Source: Flavobacterium cauense R2A-7
GTDB taxonomy: Bacteria > Bacteroidota > Bacteroidia > Flavobacteriales > Flavobacteriaceae
NCBI RefSeq assembly: GCF_000498475.1
Contig: NZ_AVBI01000018.1
Span: 62,001 to 126,000, forward strand
Length of the DNA: 64,000 bases
Direction of reading: 5' to 3'
This document shows, piece after piece, positions 18,913 to 25,273 of this stretch. The position numbers and the translations under genes were made by a program. Below the pieces are notes generated by a model, which ran no database searches, had not been told where the DNA came from, and saw only the letters and a list, made by a program, of their open reading frames with translations. Numbering within the stretch: the stretch's first letter is position 1; every line of letters begins with the position of its first letter.

Positions 18913-19416
18913 TTATTTTTTGAGTTTCTGAATCAGTGCCTCTTCGATAGGGGTTTTGATTTTAACGACTTCGTTAATGTTGTCGTTCGGAACTGTTGCT
19001 GAAAGTACGTAATGCTTGATCTTCCACACGCCTTTTTCCTTCACCATTACACCGGAGCCCTGACAGATTTTCATCCAGGTGTCCAATAGTTCGTTGAACC
19101 AAGCTACTTTGCCGGAAGCATCAAAATAGATGTTGCGGTTTAAGGGTTTGAAATTCCATGCAGCGCCTTTATCAAAATACGGCTTGGCGAAGTCCTGAAA
19201 TTGTTTTTTGTTCCAGTTTTCGGTAGCATCTGTTCCGATGAAGATGGATTCGTCCGACATGGCGCCGAAATAGTTGTTGAAATTTCCTTCGGCAGCGGCT
19301 TTATGCCAATTGTCCAATACTGTAGTGATGGCTTTTTTGTCGGATTGGTGTTTTTGTGCCGAGATTTTGCCGGAAATCAGCGTTAAAGTTGTAAGCAGTA
19401 AAAATAGTTTTCTCAT
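18913..19416 (-). CDS. Exported SnoaL/NTF2-like domain protein
   Basis: 167 residues with a signal peptide (MRKLFLLLTTLTLISGKISAQ). The rest fits the NTF2-like SnoaL/DUF4440 fold: helix ITTVLDNWHKAAAEGNFNNYFGAMSDESIFIGTDATENW, FKPLNRNIYFDASGKVAWFNELLDT split over strands, and GVWKIKHYVLSATVPND at the end, a pattern common in Bacteroidota nuclear-transport-factor-2 family proteins. No reaction can be assigned. Sits between the aldehyde dehydrogenase and the globin-like unit; ended by its own terminator. Confidence 0.75.
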   Translation of the reverse strand: MRKLFLLLTTLTLISGKISAQKHQSDKKAITTVLDNWHKAAAEGNFNNYFGAMSDESIFIGTDATENWNKKQFQDFAKPYFDKGAAWNFKPLNRNIYFDASGKVAWFNELLDTWMKICQGSGVMVKEKGVWKIKHYVLSATVPNDNINEVVKIKTPIEEALIQKLKK

Positions 19417-19436
19417 ACGAATTGAATTCTGTTAAA

Positions 19437-20723
19437 TTATTTATTGATGACGACGGTTTTGATATTGACAAATTCCTTGATGCCTTCTTCCGACAATTCG
19501 CGTCCGTATCCGGATTTCTTGATGCCGCCAAAGGGAAGTCGCGGATCGGATTTGATCATTTCATTAATGAATACGGCACCTTCGTGAAATTCATTGATGC
19601 GGTTTTTGATGTAGTGGATGTCTTCCGTGAAGATGGAAACGCCCAAGCCAAAATCGGATTGGTTGCTAATTTCGATGGCATCATTCAACGTGTCAAACGC
19701 CACTAAAGCCGCCACTGGGCCGAACGTTTCCTCTTTGAAAACCGGCATTTCGGAAGTAACGTTAATCAATATCGTGGGTTCGTAGAAAGCACCTTTTCGT
19801 TTGCCGCCTAAAATAACATTAGCGCCCATGGAAATGGATTGGTTGATTTGTTTTTCCAGTTCTTCGGCTAAATCGAGACGGGCGAGGGGTCCGATTTGCG
19901 TTTCGGTATTCATCGGGTCACCCGCGATGAGTTGGCTTACGGCCTGTTTGTATTTTTCGGTAAAAGTGTCAAAAATAGAATGCTGAATTAGAAACCGTTT
20001 GGCGGCGATACAGCTTTGTCCTGCATTTTGCATGCGTGCGTTAACAGCCACAGCCACAGCTTTGTCAATATTAGCGTCTTCACAAACGATAAAGGCATTG
20101 CTGCCGCCGAGTTCCAGTAAAGATTTTTTCAGGTGTTTTCCAGCTTGAGCGGCTACGGCACTTCCGGCGGCTTCACTTCCGGTGAGGGAAACAGCCTTGA
20201 TTTCAGGATGGGCAATCACTTCGGCTACTTTGTCACTGGTTATGTGTAGGTTTTGATATATGCCGATAGGAAAGTCACTTTCGATAAACAACGCTTCGAT
20301 ACTTTCTGCCGATTGCGTTACATTACTCGCATGTTTGACTAATACGACATTTCCGGCAAGGATGGACGGAATTGTAAAACGAAATACTTGCCAAAACGGA
20401 AAATTCCAAGGCATGACTCCCAAAAGAACACCTAAAGGTTCGTAGGTTACGTAACTTTCGTAGGCTTCGGTTTTAATGGGTTTGGGTTGCAGTAAGGTTA
20501 CGGCATTTTCGCAATAGTAGTCGCAAAGAACTCCGCATTTGTCGACTTCAGCAAGGGATTGTGTGATGGGTTTACCCATTTCCTGAGTGATGAGCGTTGC
20601 ATAATGAATCCGGTGCTCATGAAGTACTTTTTTAAGGTTTTGCACATGGGCAATGCGTTCATTGATGGGTTTGGCTTTCCAATACCCAAAGGCTTCCTGA
20701 GCAGTATTTATTTTTGTTTGCAT
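19437..20723 (-). CDS. NAD(P)-dependent succinate-semialdehyde dehydrogenase family protein
   Basis: Aldehyde dehydrogenase of 428 residues. Seen: MPWNFPFWQ and TGSEAAGSAVA (cofactor site), general base Glu204 in LLELGGSNAF, catalytic Cys238 in NAGQSCIAAKR, and EETFGPVAAL near the C-terminus. It lacks about 25-30 N-terminal residues compared with E. coli GabD/Sad, matching the compact subgroup annotated as succinate-semialdehyde dehydrogenase. The ATG at 20723 is the first good start in frame. The exact aldehyde substrate is inferred from the family. Confidence 0.85.
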   Translation of the reverse strand: MQTKINTAQEAFGYWKAKPINERIAHVQNLKKVLHEHRIHYATLITQEMGKPITQSLAEVDKCGVLCDYYCENAVTLLQPKPIKTEAYESYVTYEPLGVLLGVMPWNFPFWQVFRFTIPSILAGNVVLVKHASNVTQSAESIEALFIESDFPIGIYQNLHITSDKVAEVIAHPEIKAVSLTGSEAAGSAVAAQAGKHLKKSLLELGGSNAFIVCEDANIDKAVAVAVNARMQNAGQSCIAAKRFLIQHSIFDTFTEKYKQAVSQLIAGDPMNTETQIGPLARLDLAEELEKQINQSISMGANVILGGKRKGAFYEPTILINVTSEMPVFKEETFGPVAALVAFDTLNDAIEISNQSDFGLGVSIFTEDIHYIKNRINEFHEGAVFINEMIKSDPRLPFGGIKKSGYGRELSEEGIKEFVNIKTVVINK

Positions 20724-20843
20724 GACTGTGCCGTTGTGAAAGGTAAAGTTACGGTTTTTGTGTGGAAAATGCTGCAGGATTGTTTTTTGATAGTGTGAAC
20801 CCCTGCATTGAGCAAAGGATATAGTGTTCGATTTGTAAAAGTG

Positions 20844-21035
20844 TTATTTTTTCTTCTTTGTATCAAACATTGAAAACAGGAGCCCACCCATAACGCTTCC
20901 GTAGAGCGTACTGTTTACGGGACTCGAAGTAATGGCACACGAGCCTTCACATCCAAAATACAGGAAATAAAAATACCCTCCCGCTGCGCCTAAGACGCCT
21001 CCGGCTAACCAAAACAATAAGGTTTTTTTATTCAT
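20844..21035 (-). CDS. Small membrane protein, DUF6132 family
   Basis: 63 residues: two hydrophobic helices around a glycine-rich GGVLGAAGGYFYFLYFGC turn, a CxxxC (GCEGSC) between them, and a Lys-rich tail. The pattern with SPVNSTLYGSVMGGLLF matches DUF6132. It overlaps the upstream DUF2892-like gene by 8 bases and is the last gene of the thioredoxin cluster. Function unknown; the paired cysteines fit a redox-related role (inference). Confidence 0.75.
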   Translation of the reverse strand: MNKKTLLFWLAGGVLGAAGGYFYFLYFGCEGSCAITSSPVNSTLYGSVMGGLLFSMFDTKKKK

Positions 21036-21240
21036 TTTTTGGTTTCTCGTTAGTATTGATGCCCAGAGCGGTGTATAAAGGACAAAAGTTGATAAAGCTC
21101 GTAAGCAGAAGAATTATGCCTGCACCCAAGGCGATATAACCTAAGGTTCCTGTTAAGGTTTCAGTGGCAACCAATACTGCTAAAACAATCGCGATTCCGA
21201 TACGGATAAATCTGTCGCGTTTTCCCATGTTTGCTTTCAT
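21028..21240 (-). CDS. Small membrane protein, DUF2892/YgaP-like
   Basis: 70 residues with two transmembrane helices: MGKRDRFIRIGIAIVLAVLV and GYIALGAGIILLLTSFINFCPLY. The MGxxDRxIR start and the FCPLYxxLGI end are hallmarks of the DUF2892 inner-membrane family, which is often linked to rhodanese or thioredoxin proteins. MKANMG or the internal MG four codons later could both be the start. Overlaps the following DUF6132 gene by 8 bases, so both are translated together. Confidence 0.8.
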   Translation of the reverse strand: MKANMGKRDRFIRIGIAIVLAVLVATETLTGTLGYIALGAGIILLLTSFINFCPLYTALGINTNEKPKNE

Positions 21241-21288
21241 AATTATTGTTGTTTAATGGTTTTGTTTTGATTCTTCTGCTAAGAGTGG

Positions 21289-21585
21289 TTAGCTATATTG
21301 TTTTATAACGCTAATCAAATCGCTTTTCGAAAGTAGGCCCGACTGTCGCCACAATTGTTTTCCGTTTTTAAACAGGAGCAGGGTTGGGACGCCGCGCACC
21401 TGAAATTGTGCCGCAACGGCCGGATTTTTATCGACATCAATTTTTAGTATCGAGATGCTGTCGCCCAATTCGTCTTTGACTTGCTTGAGGATTGGGGAGA
21501 GTGTCTGACAGGGTCCGCACCAGGTAGCGAAAAAATCCACCAGTACGGGTTGGTCTTTGTTTATTATTTCTGAAAAATTACTCAT
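21289..21585 (-). CDS. trxA: Thioredoxin
   Basis: 98 residues, a single thioredoxin fold with active site WCGPC (Cys23, Cys26) and the cis-proline loop GVPTLLLFKNG. Cytoplasmic, no signal peptide. Sits between a 64-residue membrane protein (2 bases upstream) and the DUF2892-like gene. The grouping with small membrane proteins suggests a dedicated thiol or persulfide role rather than the housekeeping thioredoxin (inference). Confidence 0.93.
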   Translation of the reverse strand: MSNFSEIINKDQPVLVDFFATWCGPCQTLSPILKQVKDELGDSISILKIDVDKNPAVAAQFQVRGVPTLLLFKNGKQLWRQSGLLSKSDLISVIKQYS

Positions 21586-21587
21586 GA

Positions 21588-21782
21588 TTATTTATTTCTT
21601 TTTTGGGGTACTGCACAGCCTCTTGGGCCACATCCGAAATTAAAGATGGCCTGTACGAGGAAAAAAGCCGCAAAAGCCATGAAAAACCATTCGCGGGTGC
21701 GAATAGCTTCGTATCCTAAAAGCAGGGCTAATGCCAATCGAAAATAGCGCATGAAATGCCAGTTTTTAAAAAATGAGTTCAT
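21588..21782 (-). CDS. Small Cys-containing membrane protein
   Basis: 64 residues: a hydrophobic core (MRYFRLALALLLGYEAIRTR, then EWFFMAFAAFFLVQAIFNF) that forms two helices, and a C-terminal FGCGPRGCAVP with two cysteines. It resembles the short YgaP-like proteins found beside thioredoxin in flavobacteria but I cannot name a family with certainty. First gene of the four-gene cluster; ends 2 bases before trxA. A candidate operator lies 52 bases upstream of its start. Confidence 0.7.
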   Translation of the reverse strand: MNSFFKNWHFMRYFRLALALLLGYEAIRTREWFFMAFAAFFLVQAIFNFGCGPRGCAVPQKRNK

Positions 21783-21833
21783 TGTAAGTTTTTAATTATT
21801 CACGTAAAGTTACGAAATATGATTGCAAGAAGT

Positions 21834-21847
21834 GTAACCGATGTTAC
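21834..21847. promoter_or_regulatory. Candidate Crp/Fnr-type operator GTAAC-N4-GTTAC
   Basis: A 5-bp inverted repeat with a 4-base spacer (flanked by AGT and TTT), 52 bases upstream of the thioredoxin-cluster start. The dyad shape is that of a Crp/Fnr-family site. No regulator is present in the window. Confidence 0.35.
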
Positions 21848-21954
21848 TTTGGGTGTAATGATGCGAATAAGAAAGTGAAAAGATGATAGAAAAGAAGAAA
21901 ATGTGATGGGGTTTGTCCTGCGGTTGTGCTGTTGAAATGTTTCTAAATAAAAAA

Positions 21955-21978
21955 AGAGCAACACTTTCGTATTGCTCT
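21955..21978 (-). terminator. Terminator at the left edge of the accessory island
   Basis: AGAGCAA / TTGCTCT stem followed by seven U residues on the minus strand. No intact gene precedes it on that strand; the adjacent sequence (21981-22011) loosely recalls a tRNA 3' end (GCTCCC...CTCGAACC on the plus strand). Confidence 0.6.
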
Positions 21979-22086
21979 TTCTGCTCCCGAAAGTATTGAA
22001 TTCTCGAACCTATTTAAGCGTGATTTAGAGAGACTTTATCATTTCTATGTTGACTTTGTTGATGCGTAATTTTTAAGCCTTGAAAT

Positions 22087-22156
22087 GGTGAGAATCCGTA
22101 TTAAAACTATGCTTTAAGCTTTGTTTAGGTGTTGTTTTGTGTAAGTGGTTCTCACC
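22087..22156. repeat. Long stem-loop upstream of the HUH-like gene
   Basis: GGTGAGAATCC (22087-22097) pairs with GGTTCTCACC (22147-22156), one bulge, with a 49-base loop containing the palindrome GCTTTAAGC. The rest of 21985-22510 has no credible gene. The structure could be a replication origin, transfer origin or attachment site for the element (inference). Confidence 0.4.
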
Positions 22157-22510
22157 TCAACATTACAGACTATCCACCTCCTCTCCCTACTGCTAAAAAT
22201 TATAAAGTCTTTATTTATAGGAGTTTTGACTAACATTACCCTGGTCTTCAATGGAGATTTTTAAGTATGTCAGTAGGCTAAACTCAAATTCCTAAATAAA
22301 TCTTGGTTATAAAAATCCGAGATAATTTATAGGTGTCTCATTTTGAAACACTAAGAAACAGTAGAGATTGAAAAATATTTTGATGAAACTATCCCAAAAT
22401 GCTACACTTTTCAAAAAAGTATAGTATTTAATTATAAAGGTGCTTGATTAATCCTCTTGTATGGACTTCTTGTATCTACAGAATAACAAAAAGATAAATA
22501 GTAATGGAAA

Positions 22511-23158
22511 ATGAATTATTATGATGAAAAAGAATTTACAACAAAAACAAAAATCAGTAGAAGTAAATTATACAGATTTTACAAAAAAAATGAAGAATTA
22601 AAAACAGAAACTAAGCTACAGGGTAAAAGACTTTATCCAGAAAATCACTTAAAATATTTCAGTAGTGAAATTATGTTTGATGAGAATAAGTTGCTACAAT
22701 TAGAAAATCAATCAATGAGGAATCTTATTGATTGTTTAGTAGATAAAGACAGTTTGCAATACAGATTATGGCAAATGGAGTGGGATTTCTTTTTTACAGT
22801 AGCGTATAAGACCGATAGAAACAAAAAATCTTGTTTTAGGCAAATTAATGCAGTTTTCGAGGAAATACTTTGTAAGTATGGAGATAAAACAGAAATACGA
22901 TTGTTTTTTACTACTGAACCATTTACTAATAGAGTTGGTTTTCATAATCATTTCGTATTGTATGTAGGTGATGTAAAGCTACATCAAGAAATTGTTGTGC
23001 TGATTCAGAATTATTTTAGCTATGATAAGACTGATGTTAAGAAATACGATAGATATAAAGCAGGCTTGTTTTATGCTTCGAAAGAGGGTTTAGTAAACGA
23101 AGACTGGGACATCTTAGGAAATAATTTAGGAAAAGAAAAGTTTAACAATGAAAATTAA
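22511..23158 (+). CDS. Candidate HUH-type replication/mobilisation protein with N-terminal HTH
   Basis: 215 residues, no exact family recalled. Residues 1-50 look like an excisionase/MerR-type DNA-binding module (EFTTKTKISRSKLYRFY...GKRLYPENHL). Residues 90-200 show the three motifs of HUH endonucleases in order: FFFTVAY (93-99, motif 1), HNH at 145-147 in VGFHNHFVLY (metal-binding His-x-His), and FYASK (187-191) giving Tyr188-x-x-Lys191 as the candidate nicking Tyr/Lys motif. This suggests rolling-circle replication, transfer or transposition of the island. It starts after a 500-base structured spacer and overlaps the next gene by 11 bases. Confidence 0.55.
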   Translation: MNYYDEKEFTTKTKISRSKLYRFYKKNEELKTETKLQGKRLYPENHLKYFSSEIMFDENKLLQLENQSMRNLIDCLVDKDSLQYRLWQMEWDFFFTVAYKTDRNKKSCFRQINAVFEEILCKYGDKTEIRLFFTTEPFTNRVGFHNHFVLYVGDVKLHQEIVVLIQNYFSYDKTDVKKYDRYKAGLFYASKEGLVNEDWDILGNNLGKEKFNNEN

Positions 23159-23420
23159 AGTAACGAAAGAGCAATTCTATCTTTTATTAGTCAATTTCAA
23201 TATTTTAGGAGATAAAGAGCTTGCTATACAAATGAATGGAACAACATTTAATAAAATAGTTGAGAGTAAAAAGAGTGGTGGTAATTTATACAAGGTAAAA
23301 ATATGGGTGGGTGCTATCCCCTCTGAAATTATTGTTTCAGCGGGGAATAGTGCTACCGCTATTTTATTAGCAAAAAAGATGTTTCCTAATGCACGGGTTA
23401 CTTCAATAAATAAAATGTGA
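23148..23420 (+). CDS. Hypothetical protein coupled to the HUH-like gene
   Basis: 90 residues, starting 11 bases before the end of the HUH-like gene, so translation is probably coupled. Mixed alpha/beta, with no signal peptide, membrane helix or Cys motif. Ends VSAGNSATAILLAKKMFPNARVTSINKM, resembling short accessory proteins of mobile elements but with no named family I can support. A role with the HUH protein is inferred from overlap only. Confidence 0.6.
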   Translation: MKIKVTKEQFYLLLVNFNILGDKELAIQMNGTTFNKIVESKKSGGNLYKVKIWVGAIPSEIIVSAGNSATAILLAKKMFPNARVTSINKM

Positions 23421-23430
23421 TGTGGTACTT

Positions 23431-24018
23431 TTAATCTCCAGACGGAACAATTATTGTTAATTTCTCTTTGATTACCAATTTTCCATATTGCTCAATTTCA
23501 ATTTCGATTTGAAAAGGATAATCTGGAATCTGTATTGGTGTTAGCTTCATTTTTACTTGAGTTCTGTTATAATTTTTGGAAGTCCAATCCTGTATATAAG
23601 CATCAAAATACACAAATTCACCATTTGTAGAAACTTTCATATTACCAAAATAGGTATCAGCACCAGCTTGAGCATGAACCTTGAGATAACCATCTTCATT
23701 TAGACGTGATATTCTTGGGTATTGTGCTCCATTTGGAGAGCTAAACTCATAATCGCTTAATACTTTTATTATATCGCTTCCAAATAATTTTCTACTGCAA
23801 GCTGTATAATTGCCTCCTGTATAATTTGTTTCATTAAAACCGAATGGAGTTCCCTCTAAAGATTTGTAATCTTCATCGGTTGTTAGTTGCTCTTCTTCTG
23901 TTTTCTGCTTAGAGGATGTGATGTTTGGAGTTTCTGTGGCGACATCATTTTTTTCTTTTAGATTGTTGCATGAAACAAATAGCGTTAAGCAACTTATAAT
24001 TGTAATAATTTTTTTCAT
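23431..24018 (-). CDS. Island lipoprotein 1, unknown function
   Basis: 195 residues. Lipoprotein signal MKKIITIISCLTLFVSC then a low-complexity Thr/Glu/Lys linker (20-55) and a compact beta-rich domain with YTGGNYTACSRKLFGSD, SRLNEDGYLKVHAQAGADTYFG and a C-terminal IEIEIEQYGKLVIKEKLTI strand pair. No known family recognised. Transcribed opposite to the rest of the island; its neighbour, 15 bases upstream, is a second lipoprotein of similar layout. Confidence 0.7.
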   Translation of the reverse strand: MKKIITIISCLTLFVSCNNLKEKNDVATETPNITSSKQKTEEEQLTTDEDYKSLEGTPFGFNETNYTGGNYTACSRKLFGSDIIKVLSDYEFSSPNGAQYPRISRLNEDGYLKVHAQAGADTYFGNMKVSTNGEFVYFDAYIQDWTSKNYNRTQVKMKLTPIQIPDYPFQIEIEIEQYGKLVIKEKLTIIVPSGD

Positions 24019-24033
24019 TTTTGTAATTGTAAA

Positions 24034-24501
24034 TTATTCATTTCTATAGACCAAAGCTCCTTCCTCAGGTGGTGAGGTAATAGTGCCTTCTTCACATGAT
24101 ACCCAAAATGTATAAGTACAATCAGGACAATCTTTACTTAGACTTGAAAGCACAACTAATCCTTTAGCATCTTCAATTTTGTAGGACTTCCATTTTAAGT
24201 CCCTTGTACCTGAATAACTGCCTCCGTCTGATGTAAATGATACATATGCTTCTCTATAACTAAAGGTTTTTCCGATTAGATATTGCAATACGTCTTCATC
24301 TGTTTTAAAGCAATTTTCAGAAGTAGTGACATCGGTGTTTTCTTCATGGTTTTTTTCTGAATCAGGATTTGGCCCCTGCTTTACTTCAGCGGCAATGGTG
24401 TCTTTTGAGTTTGATACTGGCTCAGAACTTATTTCATTTTTAGCTTTTGAGCATGAAATGATTAGTAGCATACACAATGCTGATTTTGCTATTTTTTTCA
24501 T
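24034..24501 (-). CDS. Island lipoprotein 2, unknown function
   Basis: 155 residues from the ATG at 24501 (MKKIAKSALCMLLIISC, a clean lipoprotein signal; an ATG nine codons upstream would spoil it). After a charged linker comes a small domain with CFKTDEDVLQYLIGKTF, SFTSDGGSYSGTRDLKWKSYK and paired cysteines in SKDCPDCTYTFWVSCEEG. The DEDVLQYLIGKTF segment resembles domains in other Bacteroidota lipoproteins, but no function is known. Forms a two-gene unit with lipoprotein 1. Confidence 0.7.
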   Translation of the reverse strand: MKKIAKSALCMLLIISCSKAKNEISSEPVSNSKDTIAAEVKQGPNPDSEKNHEENTDVTTSENCFKTDEDVLQYLIGKTFSYREAYVSFTSDGGSYSGTRDLKWKSYKIEDAKGLVVLSSLSKDCPDCTYTFWVSCEEGTITSPPEEGALVYRNE

Positions 24502-24553
24502 AGAATTTAATAACGATTTAGGCTTCAAATATATAAAAATTCTATTTTATAGT

Positions 24554-24572
24554 GTACTTTATTAAGGAGTAC
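24554..24572. promoter_or_regulatory. Small inverted repeat in the divergent spacer before the XRE gene
   Basis: GTACT and AGTAC arms separated by 9 bases, between the lipoprotein pair and the divergent XRE regulator gene. A plausible operator for that regulator, but short. Confidence 0.2.
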
Positions 24573-24604
24573 CGTAAAAAATACATTATAAAGAGATTTG
24601 AGGT

Positions 24605-24859
24605 ATGAAAAATTCAGCCGAAAATCCAAAAGAACCAGAGTATGAAGTTATCGCTTCACGCTTAAAAGAACTTAGAAAACAGAAAGGGTATTCTAACTAT
24701 GAACACATTGCTTTTGAATTGGGAATGAGCAGGAGTGCGTATTGGCGGTTGGAAACAGGAGTAAACTTTGAAATGAAAACTTTGATAAAAATCTGTAAAC
24801 TTCTCAACGTTACTTTAGAAGAATTTTTTAAAGGTATTGATGTTCCAACTACAAAATAG
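24605..24859 (+). CDS. XRE-family transcriptional regulator
   Basis: 84 residues, a single Cro/CI helix-turn-helix: ASRLKELRKQKGYSNYEHIAFELGMSR in two helices, recognition helix SRSAYWRLETG, then LIKICKLLNVTLEEFF. Regulators of this size are common on Bacteroidota mobile elements. Ends 19 bases before the DUF6660 gene and heads the metal module in the same direction, so it may autoregulate that operon (inference). A degraded copy of its 3' end lies at 29091-29192. Confidence 0.88.
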   Translation: MKNSAENPKEPEYEVIASRLKELRKQKGYSNYEHIAFELGMSRSAYWRLETGVNFEMKTLIKICKLLNVTLEEFFKGIDVPTTK

Positions 24860-24878
24860 TTTTTAGTAAATTTACCAC

Positions 24879-25202
24879 ATGAAAGTAATGGTTAGCATAT
24901 TATCATTTATTGTTGTGGTCCTTTCTATAGTGCCATGCTATGCTTATCATGGAGATACTAAAAATAAAATTGAAACTCAGCATGAGGAAAACTCTGGAAA
25001 ATGTGATGACGATTGCGATGGTAATTGTTCTCCGTTTTATTCATGTGGTACATGTACAGGTTTTATTTCTGAAGTGATAGTATCGTTTAAAATTCATAAA
25101 GTTCTTGTACATGAAGATACTTCAATGCAACCTTACTCCTACAAGAATCCTATTTATTCTGCCTTTTTTTGTAGTATCTGGCAACCGCCAAAAATAGTTT
25201 AA
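24879..25202 (+). CDS. Cys/His-rich exported protein, DUF6660-like
   Basis: 107 residues with a signal peptide (to about residue 22, CYAYHG). The mature N-terminal part has His, Glu and Cys clusters (KCDDDCDGNCSPFYSCGTC), which look metal-binding. The pattern resembles DUF6660 proteins that precede TonB receptors and CDF exporters in Bacteroidota metal clusters. Same strand and closely followed by the TonB receptor gene. Confidence 0.65.
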   Translation: MKVMVSILSFIVVVLSIVPCYAYHGDTKNKIETQHEENSGKCDDDCDGNCSPFYSCGTCTGFISEVIVSFKIHKVLVHEDTSMQPYSYKNPIYSAFFCSIWQPPKIV

Positions 25203-25273
25203 TGTTTTTTAGTTATTTACACTAATGGTTAGCCATTAGCATAAAATTATACATAAACATTAAGCAATTAATC

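Noticed and set aside
21981..22060. Intact tRNA at the left island edge
   Set aside because: Only 3'-end-like bases and a terminator are present; no acceptor partner, D-arm or anticodon arm was found.
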